Part shown: positions 35,931 through 44,776 of the stretch, in pieces
Layout of the letters: each line of letters starts with the position of its first letter
How positions within the stretch are numbered: position 1 is the first letter of the stretch
Source: CAYXAA01 sp964462985
GTDB lineage: Bacteria; Pseudomonadota; Alphaproteobacteria; Rhizobiales; Stappiaceae
Length of the DNA: 64,000 nt
Direction of reading: 5' to 3'
NCBI GenBank assembly: GCA_964462985.1
Contig: CAYXAA010000011.1
Span: forward strand, 51,642 to 115,641
Notes under the pieces: generated by a model
Told to the model about the DNA's origin: nothing
The model's input: only the letters and a program-made list of their open reading frames with translations
The model's database searches: none
Position numbers and translations under genes: made by a program

Positions 35931-36638
35931 TCAAGATGTGGGCGAAGGCTCCTGAAAGTACTGCGCATGCTCCTCGCGAATCCGAGCCATGATGCCCTCG
36001 ATCTTCGAGAGATGGTGCCGCAGGGCCGCCTCGGCCCGCGGCGCATCGCGCTTGCGCAGCGCTTCGACGATATCGCAATGCTCTTCCCAGGCCACCTGGG
36101 CGCCAAAGCTGAGGCTCAAGTAGCGCACCCGGTCCATCTGCGCCTTCTTCTCATTGATGAGGGTCCAGGCGAAGCCACAGCCCGTGCCCTCAGCGATGCG
36201 GCGGTGGAACAGGTCGTCGAGGTCGTGAAACAGCTCCTTATCCTCGAGATCAACGGCTGCCTTCTGGCGCACCAGAAGTTCCTCTAGCTCCGGTATGAGC
36301 TCGGCCGGCGCCTCGTGGCACGCCTTGCGGAAGATGGCGACCTCCAGTGCTTCGCGGACGAAGCGGGCATTGAGAACGGCCTGTTCGGAGATCTTGCAAA
36401 CCTCCGTCGCCTTCTGCGGCTGAATGCGCAGGAAGTCTATGTGTGCGAGCCGGATGAAAGCCTCCCGCACGGGCTGGCGCGAGACGCCGAGCCGGCGCGC
36501 CACTTCCCCTTCGGACAGCCTGGTTCCAGGCTTGAGCTCCAGCGTGAAGATCGCCTGATAAAGTTCTTCGAACACGCGGTCTGCGATCGTCGTGCGTTCG
36601 GACCCAGGTGATCCTCCGTTGGTCAGAAGCGCGTCCAT
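35931..36638 (-). CDS. GntR-family regulator with FCD domain
   Basis: A 235-residue FadR-subfamily regulator. The winged helix contains LKPGTRLSEGEVARRLGVSR then QPVREAFIRL; the FCD effector domain includes the metal-site histidines in DLDDLFHRRIAEGTG and AALRHHLSKIEG. ATG 36638 has GGGGG(AG) just upstream; the longer frame would run into the operator. It is divergent from the uronate operon, which it most likely represses until a uronate intermediate appears, as do UxuR/ExuR-type proteins. Confidence 0.88.
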   Translation of the reverse strand: MDALLTNGGSPGSERTTIADRVFEELYQAIFTLELKPGTRLSEGEVARRLGVSRQPVREAFIRLAHIDFLRIQPQKATEVCKISEQAVLNARFVREALEVAIFRKACHEAPAELIPELEELLVRQKAAVDLEDKELFHDLDDLFHRRIAEGTGCGFAWTLINEKKAQMDRVRYLSLSFGAQVAWEEHCDIVEALRKRDAPRAEAALRHHLSKIEGIMARIREEHAQYFQEPSPTS

Positions 36639-36656
36639 GACTCCCCCGATTGACAT

Positions 36657-36677
36657 TGGTACCATACTACCATACTA
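36657..36677. promoter_or_regulatory. Candidate GntR operator upstream of the uronate operon
   Basis: Palindrome TGGTACCA (36657-36664) merges with a larger dyad TGGTA-N6-TACCA (36657-36672) and a perfect tandem octamer CCATACTA CCATACTA (36662-36677). It lies 19 bases upstream of the GntR start and about 115 before uxaC. The TGGTA/TACCA half-sites resemble those of uronate regulators of the UxuR type. Confidence 0.55.
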
Positions 36678-36790
36678 GTTTTACCTGTCACCTGCTTTGG
36701 CGAGATGACACGTCGGTGGCTCCTGTTGTCCTCGCATGACAGAGCGCCGAACGACAGCAGCAGAGAGCTGCGACGGGGAGGAGATCGACG

Positions 36791-38215
36791 ATGGAATTCG
36801 CGCGCAAGCCGGGTCTCATTGATGAGGATCGGCTGTTCCCCGTCGACGCGGCAACCCGGGCAATCGCGCGCCAACTTTATCAATCTGTCAAAGATTTGCC
36901 GATTGTCAGCCCGCACGGGCATACCGACCCTCGTTGGTATGCGGAAAACGCCCCTTTTCCCGATCCGGCGCAGCTCTTCGTCGTCCCCGATCATTACGTT
37001 TTCCGAATGCTGGCAAGCCAGGGAGTGGCGCTCACCGACCTCGGGATACCCGCTCTTGATGAAACGCCGGTCGAGACAGACAGCCGCCGGATCTGGCGGC
37101 GATTCGCCGAGAATTATCACCTGTTCCGCGGCACGCCGACCCGAATGTGGCTCGATCATGCCTTCGCGACGTTGTTCGACCTCGATGTTCGTCTTTCTGC
37201 CGATACCGCCGATCTATACTACGATCGGATCGCCGAGTGTCTCGCCGACGACGCGTTCCGGCCGCGCGCGCTGTTTGAGCGTTTCAACATCGAGGTGATC
37301 GCGACCACCGAAAGCCCGCTCGACGCTCTGGCGCATCACGCGGCCATTCGCGCCTCGGGCTGGTCCGGCCGTGTGGTTACGACCTACAGGCCCGATCCCG
37401 TGGTTGATCCGGAGTTTGAGGATTTTGCCGGCAACGTTGCGCGTTTCGGTGAGATTACGGGCTTCGACACGGCAACCTACGCCGGCTATCTCGACGCACA
37501 CCGGGCGCGCCGCGCCTTCTTCAAGAGCTTCGGGGCAACGTCCACGGACCATGGTCATGCGACGGCCCGTACCGAGAACCTGTCGCGTGTCGATGCCGAA
37601 CGACTGTTCAACAAGGCGCTGTCCGGCAGGATCTCGTCCGAGGAGGCCGATGCCTTCCGCGGTCACATGCTGACTGAGATGGCGCGGATGAGCCTTGATG
37701 ACGGCCTCGTGCTGCAGATCCATCCAGGTTCCTTCCGTAACCACTCTCCGGAAGTCTTCGCGCGCTTCGGCCGTGACAAGGGCTTCGACATCCCGATGCG
37801 GACCGACTACGTGAAGGCGCTGAGGCCGCTGCTCGATGCTGTCGGCCTTGAGCCGACCCTGACCGTGATCCTGTTCACGCTCGACGAGACTGCCTACTCG
37901 CGCGAACTTGCACCGCTGGCCGGCGTCTACCCAGCGCTCCGGCTCGGCCCCGCATGGTGGTTCTACGACAGCGCCGAAGGCATGCGGCGTTTCCGCGAGC
38001 TGACCACCGAGACCGCAGGCTTCTACAACACCGTTGGCTTCAACGACGACACCCGTGCCTTCTGCTCAATTCCCGCCCGTCACGATGTGGCCCGGCGGGT
38101 GGACTGCGCCTATCTCGCCACGCTGGTCGTTACCGGCCGGCTCGACGAGGACGAGGCGCACGACGTGGCCGTAGACCTGGCCTATCGCCTTGCGAAGCAG
38201 GCCTATCGGCTGTGA
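36791..38215 (+). CDS. uxaC: Glucuronate isomerase (uronate isomerase)
   Basis: A 474-residue cytoplasmic isomerase converting glucuronate to fructuronate and galacturonate to tagaturonate. The family opening LPIVSPHGHTDPRWYAEN with the metal-binding HGH, the GVALTDLGIP block, LQIHPGSFRNHSPEVFARFG and the C-terminal RRVDCAYLATLVVTGRLDED (quoted in parts) all fit UxaC, and the length is normal. GGGAGGAG precedes the ATG. First gene of the uronate operon, 32 bases before dctP. Confidence 0.95.
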   Translation: MEFARKPGLIDEDRLFPVDAATRAIARQLYQSVKDLPIVSPHGHTDPRWYAENAPFPDPAQLFVVPDHYVFRMLASQGVALTDLGIPALDETPVETDSRRIWRRFAENYHLFRGTPTRMWLDHAFATLFDLDVRLSADTADLYYDRIAECLADDAFRPRALFERFNIEVIATTESPLDALAHHAAIRASGWSGRVVTTYRPDPVVDPEFEDFAGNVARFGEITGFDTATYAGYLDAHRARRAFFKSFGATSTDHGHATARTENLSRVDAERLFNKALSGRISSEEADAFRGHMLTEMARMSLDDGLVLQIHPGSFRNHSPEVFARFGRDKGFDIPMRTDYVKALRPLLDAVGLEPTLTVILFTLDETAYSRELAPLAGVYPALRLGPAWWFYDSAEGMRRFRELTTETAGFYNTVGFNDDTRAFCSIPARHDVARRVDCAYLATLVVTGRLDEDEAHDVAVDLAYRLAKQAYRL

Positions 38216-38247
38216 ATGGACCGAAGGTCCAATACCGGGAGGAGAAA

Positions 38248-39237
38248 ATGAAGCATATCCGCATTTTGAGCACTGGGGTCGCGCTGACGGCCCTTCTCGC
38301 CTTCGGCGCCGTGGCCGCTCAGGCGGCCGACATCGTTCTGAAGTCATCCGACACTCATCCCGACGGTTATCCGACGGTTGAAGCGGTCAAGTATATGGGC
38401 GAACTCGTCACGGAGCGCACGAACGGCCGCATCGAGATCGAGGTTTACCACTCCGCTCAGCTCGGCGAAGAGAAGGACACGATCGAGCAGACCCGCTTTG
38501 GCGTGATCGACCTCAACCGCGTCAGCCTTGGCCCGTTCAACAACCTCGTGCCGGAATCCAAGGTACCGTCGCTGCCCTACATCTTCCGGTCGATCGACCA
38601 CATGCACAAGGTGATGGACGGTCCGATCGGTGACGAGATCCTCGCCGCGTTCGAGCCCTACGATCTGATCGGCCTCGCCTTTTACGACGCAGGCGCCCGC
38701 TCCTTCTACAACAAGGACAAGCCAATCAAGTCGCTGGAGGATCTGAAGGGCCTGAAGTTCCGGGTCATGCAGTCGGACCTCTTCGTCGACATGGTGAACG
38801 CGCTTGGCGCCAATGCCACACCGATGCCCTACGGTGAAGTTTATTCCTCGATCCAGACCGGCGTCATCGACGGTGCGGAGAACAACTGGCCGAGCTTCGA
38901 ATCCTCCAAGCACTTTGAAGTGGCGAAGCACTTCACCCTCGACCAGCACCTGATCGTGCCGGAAATCCTGGTTATGTCGAAGAAGAGCTGGGACAACCTG
39001 ACTCCGGAAGACCAGCAAGTCATCCGCGCGGCGGCCAAGGAGAGCGTCGCCAAGATGCGCGAGCTGTGGGAAGCGCGCGAGGCCGAATCCGAAGCCGTGG
39101 TAACATCGGCCGGCGTCGAGGTCATCAAGGACATCGACAAGACGCCCTTCGTCGAGGCGATGAAGCCGGTCTATGAGAAATATGTCGACTCCGACAAGCT
39201 GAAGGACCTCGTCGCCCGCATTCAGGCGACCGAATAG
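38248..39237 (+). CDS. dctP: TRAP transporter substrate-binding protein DctP
   Basis: A 329-residue periplasmic binding protein. Signal peptide MKHIRILSTGVALTALLAFG with cleavage after AAQA; GGGAGGAG lies just before the ATG. The DctP family core is present: GRIEIEVYHSAQLGEEKDTI, the FRVMQSDLFVDMVNALGANA motif with its carboxylate-binding arginine, and YSSIQTGVIDGAENNWPSF. Flanked by uronate genes, it very probably binds hexuronates. The membrane parts follow. Confidence 0.93.
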   Translation: MKHIRILSTGVALTALLAFGAVAAQAADIVLKSSDTHPDGYPTVEAVKYMGELVTERTNGRIEIEVYHSAQLGEEKDTIEQTRFGVIDLNRVSLGPFNNLVPESKVPSLPYIFRSIDHMHKVMDGPIGDEILAAFEPYDLIGLAFYDAGARSFYNKDKPIKSLEDLKGLKFRVMQSDLFVDMVNALGANATPMPYGEVYSSIQTGVIDGAENNWPSFESSKHFEVAKHFTLDQHLIVPEILVMSKKSWDNLTPEDQQVIRAAAKESVAKMRELWEAREAESEAVVTSAGVEVIKDIDKTPFVEAMKPVYEKYVDSDKLKDLVARIQATE

Positions 39238-39332
39238 CGCCTTCCGCCCCGGTGTCCGGCTTCGGGCGCCGACAGTCCGTTTCACCTCCGGCGGCTTTGC
39301 TCGCCGCCGGAGATCCAGCCGGAATTTCAATC

Positions 39333-39884
39333 ATGTCGACGACCCCTTCTGCCGAAACGCTGAGGAGATCGACCTTGCGCAGCGCCTTGCAGATGGCCGC
39401 CCGTATCAGCGCTGGCTTGTCGACCCTGGCCCTGTGGGTCGCCGGCACAGGCTTGGTCCTGATGACAGCCTTCATCGCCTGGCAGGTCTGGGGACGATAT
39501 GTGCTCAATGCCAGCCCGGCCTGGACCGAACCGGCCTCGGTCATGCTGATGGCCTGGTTCATCTTTCTCGGTGCCGCCATCGGTATCCGCGAAAGCTATC
39601 ATCTCGGCTTTGACATCCTGCTCTATGTCCTGCCGCCGACGTGGAAGATCGTGCTCAGAACGCTGGCCGATTTGGTCGTGCTCGGGTTCGGTGCTGCCAT
39701 GGTCAAATATGGCCTGGAATTGACCATAGGCACCTGGGACTCGACCTTGCCCTCCCTCGGCCTGCCCGGCGGTTTCGACTACATTCCGCTCGTTGCCGGT
39801 GGGGGGCTGGCTGTTCTGTTCTCGCTCGAAAAGATCCTGCGCCGCCTCGCCGGGCTTCCGGTCGGGTTGGAGGATCGGGACTGA
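39333..39884 (+). CDS. dctQ: TRAP transporter small permease DctQ
   Basis: A 183-residue four-helix membrane subunit. The WQVWGRYVLNASPAWTEPAS signature of DctQ proteins lies after the first helix, and LMAWFIFLGAAIGIRES follows. The start MSTTPSAETLRR is preferred to longer frames because it gives normal length, although its ribosome site is weak. It ends 3 bases before dctM. Confidence 0.9.
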   Translation: MSTTPSAETLRRSTLRSALQMAARISAGLSTLALWVAGTGLVLMTAFIAWQVWGRYVLNASPAWTEPASVMLMAWFIFLGAAIGIRESYHLGFDILLYVLPPTWKIVLRTLADLVVLGFGAAMVKYGLELTIGTWDSTLPSLGLPGGFDYIPLVAGGGLAVLFSLEKILRRLAGLPVGLEDRD

Positions 39885-39887
39885 CCG

Positions 39888-41168
39888 ATGGAACTCTACG
39901 TCCTCTTCGGAACCTTCGTGGCGTTGCTTCTCATCGGCACGCCGGTTGCCTTCTGCCTCGGCGTGGCGTCGCTTGCAACGGTCCTCTATATGGGACTGCC
40001 GCCGCTCGTCGTGTTCCAGCGCCTCAATTCTGGGGTCAGCGTCTTCGCACTGATGGCGATTCCCTTTTTCATCTACGCAGGCGACCTGATGGTCCGCGGC
40101 GGTATCGCCCAGCGGCTCGTGGCCTTCGCCGGCACGCTAGTCGGTCATTTCCGCGGTGGCCTCGGGCAGGTCAACATTGCGGCCTCAACCCTGTTCGGAG
40201 GCGTTTCGGGCTCGGCCGCGGCAGACGCGTCGGCGATCGGTGGCCTGATGATTCCGCAGATGCGCGCCCGCGGCTACGGCGCCGACTACTCGGTGAACAT
40301 TACTGTGATCAGCGCCATCATCGCACTGATGATCCCGCCCTCGCACAACATGATCATCTATTCGATCTCGGCCGGCGGTAAGATCTCGATCGCGGACCTG
40401 TTCACCGCCGGTATCGTACCCGGCCTGATCCTGGCGCTGGCCCTGATGGTGGTCGCCTGGTTCGTGGCGATCCGGCGCGGCTATCCGACCGAGCCCTTCC
40501 CCGGCTTTAAGGCAATGGCCGTCATGTTCGTCGCCGCCGTGCCCGGCATCATCCTGATCGGCATCATCTTCGGCGGCGTGCGCTCCGGCGTCTTTACCGC
40601 GACCGAAAGCTCGTGCATCGCCGTGGTCTACGCCCTGCTGGCGACGATCATCGTCTATCGCGGCATGAGCTTCGAGGCGTTCGTCGAGGCAACGCTGGGC
40701 GCCGTGCGCACCACCGCAATGGTTCTGCTCGTGATCGGCTGCGCCGCCGCCTTCGGCTGGCTGCTGGCCTATCTGCGCGTTCCAACAGCGATGATCGAGT
40801 TCATGAAGGGGATTTCGGAGAACCCGATTGTAATCCTGCTTTTAATCAACGTGCTGCTGCTGTTCCTCGGCACCTTCATGGACATGTCACCGCTGATCAT
40901 CATCACGACACCGATCTTCCTGCCGGTGGCAACAGCCTACGGCATGGATCCGGTGCAGTTCGGCGTGGTGCTGGTGCTCAACCTCGGCATCGGCCTGTGC
41001 ACGCCGCCCGTCGGAGCCGTTCTGTTCGTTGGCTGCGCGGTCGCCAAGATTTCGATCTGGCAGGCGATGCGCACGATATGGCCGTTCTACGGTGCGGCCG
41101 TCTTCGTGCTGATGTTGGTGACCTATATTCCGGCTGTTTCGCTCTGGCTGCCGTCCCTGTTCCACTAG
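39888..41168 (+). CDS. dctM: TRAP transporter large permease DctM
   Basis: A 426-residue multi-spanning permease that couples sodium to solute uptake. Characteristic DctM stretches are VFALMAIPFFIYAGDLMVRG, LFGGVSGSAAADASAIGGLM, and IALMIPPSHNMIIYSISAGG, plus LGIGLCTPPVGAVLFVGCAV near the C-terminus. Completes the dctPQM transporter. Confidence 0.95.
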   Translation: MELYVLFGTFVALLLIGTPVAFCLGVASLATVLYMGLPPLVVFQRLNSGVSVFALMAIPFFIYAGDLMVRGGIAQRLVAFAGTLVGHFRGGLGQVNIAASTLFGGVSGSAAADASAIGGLMIPQMRARGYGADYSVNITVISAIIALMIPPSHNMIIYSISAGGKISIADLFTAGIVPGLILALALMVVAWFVAIRRGYPTEPFPGFKAMAVMFVAAVPGIILIGIIFGGVRSGVFTATESSCIAVVYALLATIIVYRGMSFEAFVEATLGAVRTTAMVLLVIGCAAAFGWLLAYLRVPTAMIEFMKGISENPIVILLLINVLLLFLGTFMDMSPLIIITTPIFLPVATAYGMDPVQFGVVLVLNLGIGLCTPPVGAVLFVGCAVAKISIWQAMRTIWPFYGAAVFVLMLVTYIPAVSLWLPSLFH

Positions 41169-41231
41169 GGCGCGATGTGTCTTGTCAGCCCCAGGCAGGT
41201 TGCTCTAGCGCTTTAGATTTCATCAGCTTTT

Positions 41232-41260
41232 CGCTGTCCAATCGAATCTTTAGGACAGCG
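41232..41260. repeat. Inverted repeat between dctM and kdgF
   Basis: CGCTGTCC (41232-41239) and GGACAGCG (41253-41260) are perfect 8-base arms around an AT-rich 13-base loop. It sits in a 125-base gap inside the operon, without a following T-run. It may be an mRNA-stabilising or attenuating hairpin, a regulator site, or a copy of a dispersed intergenic element. Confidence 0.45.
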
Positions 41261-41293
41261 GTTCATCTCCGACTGTCAACAGGGAGACCATCC

Positions 41294-41635
41294 GTGACCC
41301 ACATTGTACTGACGGCGTCGGATCACCCGCAGGCGTGGGTGGATCTTGGCGGTGGCGTGCGGCGGCGGATCCTGTCGCACAATCCCGAGCAGATGATGGT
41401 GGAGGTCGCCTTCCCAGCCGGCGGCTGCGGACCCGCGCATAGCCACCCGCACCTGCAGGCAACCTATGTCCGCTCGGGTCGCTTTCGCTTCACGATCGAC
41501 GGCGCAGACCGCGAGGTCGCCGAGGGCGATACGCTGCTGATCCCGTCCAATTCAGTGCACGGCTGCGAGTGCTTGGAAGCCGGCACGCTGATCGATGTCT
41601 TCACGCCGCGGCGCGACGACTTCCTCAAGACCTGA
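41294..41635 (+). CDS. kdgF: KdgF-like cupin (unsaturated uronate conversion)
   Basis: A 113-residue single-domain cupin. The motif pattern matches KdgF, which opens 4,5-unsaturated uronates into the linear ketouronate: GPAHSHPHLQATYVRSGRF (metal histidines and Gln), GDTLLIPSNSVHGCECLEAG (third histidine) and IDVFTPRRDDFL. The start is GTG 41294 with AGGGAG upstream; the open frame extends far into dctM but in the wrong frame for it. It precedes kduI by 48 bases, which agrees with the pathway order. Confidence 0.85.
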   Translation: MTHIVLTASDHPQAWVDLGGGVRRRILSHNPEQMMVEVAFPAGGCGPAHSHPHLQATYVRSGRFRFTIDGADREVAEGDTLLIPSNSVHGCECLEAGTLIDVFTPRRDDFLKT

Positions 41636-41683
41636 GGGACATAAGGAAGGCTTGGCGCCACTTTTCCAACCAGGATTTGCATC

Positions 41684-42511
41684 ATGACCAGCATCGAGAT
41701 CCGCCAGGCGATCGATCCGCGCCATGCGCGGACGTTCGGCACCGAAGACCTGCGCCGCGAGTTTCTGATCGAGAACCTCTTCGCCGAAGGCGAGATCAAT
41801 CTCGTTTACAGCCACCTCGACCGCATGATCGTCGGCGGCGCAGTTCCCGGCTCGGGCACCCTGGAACTCGCCACTGCCAAGCCAACCGGCACCCCCGGCT
41901 TCCTGGACCGCCGCGAGGCGGTGATTGTGAATATCGGCGAGGAGGGGGCTGTGAAGGCCGCGGACGGCCGGCACGTGCTCGGTCCGCGCGACATGCTCTA
42001 CGTCGGCATGGGGGGTGGTCCGCTGGTCTTTTCGGGACAGGGCGCGCGCTTTTATATTCTGTCGGCACCGGCGCACCGCAGCCTGCCAACCCGGCTGGTA
42101 AAGATCGAGGACGCCAAACGTGTCGATCTCGGCAACCGCGACACCTCGAACGAGCGCTCGATCTTCCAGTTCGTGCATCCGGACGTCATGGAGTCCTGTC
42201 AGCTCGTGGTCGGCATGACCAAGCTTGCGCCTGGCTCTGTCTGGAACACCATGCCGGCACACGTCCACGACCGCCGTTCCGAGGCCTACCTCTACGTCGA
42301 TCTTCCGGCCGACCAACGCGTGTTTCACTTCATGGGCGAGCCGTCCGAAACCCGCCATCTCGTGGTGAAGAACGAGCAGGCGATCCTCTCGCCCGGATGG
42401 TCGATCCATTGCGGCGCCGGTACGGCATCCTACACCTTCATCTGGGCGATGGCCGGCGAGAATGTCGACTACCGCGACGTCGAGCCGGTGGCGATGGAGG
42501 ACCTCAGATGA
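41684..42511 (+). CDS. kduI: 4-deoxy-L-threo-5-hexosulose-uronate ketol-isomerase
   Basis: A 275-residue KduI that isomerises 5-keto-4-deoxyuronate to 2,5-diketo-3-deoxygluconate. The zinc site is in MPAHVHDRRSEAYLYVD, the opening RQAIDPRHARTFGTEDLRRE and the closing SIHCGAGTASYTFIWAMAGE match the family, and the length is the usual one. It overlaps kduD by 4 bases (ATGA). Confidence 0.95.
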   Translation: MTSIEIRQAIDPRHARTFGTEDLRREFLIENLFAEGEINLVYSHLDRMIVGGAVPGSGTLELATAKPTGTPGFLDRREAVIVNIGEEGAVKAADGRHVLGPRDMLYVGMGGGPLVFSGQGARFYILSAPAHRSLPTRLVKIEDAKRVDLGNRDTSNERSIFQFVHPDVMESCQLVVGMTKLAPGSVWNTMPAHVHDRRSEAYLYVDLPADQRVFHFMGEPSETRHLVVKNEQAILSPGWSIHCGAGTASYTFIWAMAGENVDYRDVEPVAMEDLR

Positions 42512-43266
42512 CCGGCCTTTTCGATCTATCCGGTCGACGTGCCTTCGTCACTGGCGCCAACACCGGCATTGGTCAGGCCATCGCCCTGTCGTTGGCCAAG
42601 GCCGGCGCTGAAGTCGTCTGCGCCGGGCGTTCGGCTATGGACGAGACGCTGGGCCTGCTTGCGACCGCCGGCGCGACGGCTTACGAATGCCGCGTTGATC
42701 TGTCCTCCCAGAGTGGGGCGGTCGCCGCCTTCGAGGCGGCCAGCGACGACCACGGCCGGATCGACATTCTGGTCAATAATGCCGGCATCATCCGCCGGAC
42801 GGATGCACTGGACTTCAGCGAGGAAGACTGGGATCAGGTGATGGACACAAACCTGAAGTCCGTCTTCTTCCTGTCCCAGGCCTTCGGACGCCGCCTTGTT
42901 GCCGCCGAAGCGAACGGCGCGATCATCAATGTCGCTTCGGTGCTGTCGTTCCAGGGTGGCATACGCGTCGCTTCCTATACCGCGTCGAAGAGCGGCCTCG
43001 CCGGACTGACGCGCCTGCTGGCCAACGAGTGGGCAGCGCGCGGCATCAACGTGAATGCCATCGCGCCCGGCTACATTGCCACTAACAATACGGCCGCACT
43101 GCGGGCCGACGAGGAGCGCTATTCCGACATCCTGAAGCGGATCCCGGCCGGACGCTGGGGCGAGCCGTCCGACATCGGCGCAGCCGCTGTGTTCCTCGCC
43201 TCGCGTGCCGCCCGCTATATGCACGGTGCTATTATCCCGGTGGACGGAGGCTGGCTTGCCCGTTGA
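42508..43266 (+). CDS. kduD: 2-dehydro-3-deoxy-D-gluconate 5-dehydrogenase (SDR)
   Basis: A 252-residue short-chain dehydrogenase. NAD-binding TGANTGIG, NNAGII, the catalytic serine in NVASVLSF, and the YTASK Tyr/Lys pair are all present, with VDGGWLAR at the C-terminus typical of KduD. It would reduce 2,5-diketo-3-deoxygluconate to KDG. It is coupled to kduI (4-base overlap), and its 3' end contains the ribosome site and start of uxuB. Confidence 0.92.
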   Translation: MTGLFDLSGRRAFVTGANTGIGQAIALSLAKAGAEVVCAGRSAMDETLGLLATAGATAYECRVDLSSQSGAVAAFEAASDDHGRIDILVNNAGIIRRTDALDFSEEDWDQVMDTNLKSVFFLSQAFGRRLVAAEANGAIINVASVLSFQGGIRVASYTASKSGLAGLTRLLANEWAARGINVNAIAPGYIATNNTAALRADEERYSDILKRIPAGRWGEPSDIGAAAVFLASRAARYMHGAIIPVDGGWLAR

Positions 43267-44767
43267 TCCGACCTTGGAACGTTTGTCGGCCGCCACGGTC
43301 GACCGCCTGCCGACGACCATCGCCCGACCGGGCTACGACCGCCGCCAGCTGAAGTCCGGCATCGTTCATCTCGGCCTTGGCGCCTTCTTCCGCGCCTTTG
43401 GCGCGCTCTACGTCGAAGACGCCATCGCCCGTGAGGGTGGTGACTGGGGCATCATTGGCGCCAGTCTGAAACGGCCGGACCAGCGGGATCGCCTGAGCCC
43501 TCAGAACGGGCTTTATACCGCGCTGGAGCGCGGACCCGGCGGTGATGTTGCCCGTGTCGTTGGCTCGGTTCTCGACGTGCTGGTTGCTCCTGAGGATCCG
43601 GACCGACTGGTCGAGGCAATGGCCAACTCGTCCATCCGTATCGTCACTCTGACCGTGACGGAGAAGGGTTACTGCCACGATCCTGCGACCGGCAGGCTCG
43701 ACCGCGATCACGCCGACATACGTCACGATCTCAGTGATCCGGCTCGCCCCGCCTCGGCAGTCGGTTTCCTGGTCGAGGCGCTGGCACGGCGCCGGGCGCG
43801 GGGCTTGCGCCCCTTCACCGTGCTGTGCTGCGACAATCTCCCCCACAACGGCCGTGTCGTCGCCGGCCTTGTCGGCGAGTTCGCCAGTCTGCGGGATCCC
43901 GATCTCGCCGCCTGGATCGCTGCCGAGGCGACCTTCCCCGCGACCATGGTGGATCGCATCGTGCCGGCGACAACGGCGGAGGACATCGGCCGCGTTGCCG
44001 CCCTGACCGGCCTGCGTGACGAGGCGCCGGTGATTCACGAGCCGTTCTGCCAGTTCGTGATCGAGGACCGGTTCGTCGACGGTATTCGCCCTGATTTCGG
44101 TGCCGTCGGTGTCGAACTCGTCGAGGACGTGACTCCGTTCGAGCTGATGAAGCTCCGGATGCTGAACGGCACACATTCGGCGCTGGCCTATCTCGGCTAT
44201 CTCGCCGGCCACGAGACCATCGTCGACACCGTCTCCGACCCGGTCTTCGCGCGTTTCGTCGACCGGCTGTGGCGCGAGGAGATCATTCCCGCCGTGCCGC
44301 CGCCCCCCGGAACCGATCTTTCCGCCTATGCCGATGCGCTGCTCGAGCGCTACCGCAATCCGGCGATCCGGCACCGCACCTGGCAGATCGCGATGGACGG
44401 CTCACAGAAGCTGCCGCAGCGCCTGCTCGGCACCGTGCGGGCGCGGCTCTCTGCCGGCGGACGGATTGACCGCTTGGCGCTCGCCGTTGCCGCCTGGATC
44501 CGCTACGTCGGCGGCATCGACGAAAAGGGCGCCGTAATCGATGTTCGCGATCCTCTCGCCGGTGCACTGGCAGCCGCGTTGGAGGCTGCGGGCACTGATC
44601 CGGCGAACAAGGTTCGCGCGGTGCTCGCCTTCGACTCAATTTTTGGCTCGGACCTGAAGGACTCAGAGCCATTCCTCTCATCCGTCACGGCTGCTTATGA
44701 GGCACTGCTTTCCGAGGGTGCCAGAGGTGCGGCTGCCGCCTTGGATCTCAAGTCGGCTCAGACATAG
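43256..44767 (+). CDS. uxuB: Mannitol dehydrogenase family, probable fructuronate reductase
   Basis: A 503-residue long-chain dehydrogenase. GIVHLGLGAFFRAF is the nucleotide-binding opening, TVTEKGY is present, and the catalytic block is LMKLRMLNGTHSALAYLG (Lys, Asn and His in K-x5-N-x3-H). Between uxuA and the kdu genes, fructuronate reductase (UxuB) is the best assignment; mannitol or tagaturonate specificity cannot be excluded. The start is TTG 43256 with a GGAGG exactly five bases before it, inside the kduD end; the longer in-frame ATG at 43205 lies deeper in kduD. Confidence 0.87.
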   Translation: MPVDPTLERLSAATVDRLPTTIARPGYDRRQLKSGIVHLGLGAFFRAFGALYVEDAIAREGGDWGIIGASLKRPDQRDRLSPQNGLYTALERGPGGDVARVVGSVLDVLVAPEDPDRLVEAMANSSIRIVTLTVTEKGYCHDPATGRLDRDHADIRHDLSDPARPASAVGFLVEALARRRARGLRPFTVLCCDNLPHNGRVVAGLVGEFASLRDPDLAAWIAAEATFPATMVDRIVPATTAEDIGRVAALTGLRDEAPVIHEPFCQFVIEDRFVDGIRPDFGAVGVELVEDVTPFELMKLRMLNGTHSALAYLGYLAGHETIVDTVSDPVFARFVDRLWREEIIPAVPPPPGTDLSAYADALLERYRNPAIRHRTWQIAMDGSQKLPQRLLGTVRARLSAGGRIDRLALAVAAWIRYVGGIDEKGAVIDVRDPLAGALAAALEAAGTDPANKVRAVLAFDSIFGSDLKDSEPFLSSVTAAYEALLSEGARGAAAALDLKSAQT

Positions 44768-44776
44768 GGGCTCACA

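Noticed and set aside
35339..36106. Longer secreted-protein frame into the GntR gene
   Set aside because: Residues before MPIALRAAAF are basic antisense sequence, and only the shorter start gives a signal peptide.
40613..41635. A 340-residue frame running from within dctM into kdgF
   Set aside because: Its first two thirds read dctM out of frame and look like low-complexity His/Arg sequence; only the last 113 residues, from GTG 41294, form a cupin.
41569..43266. A 565-residue fusion of a kduI out-of-frame reading with KduD
   Set aside because: The part before 42508 is an alternative frame of kduI; KduD starts at the ATG overlapping the kduI stop.
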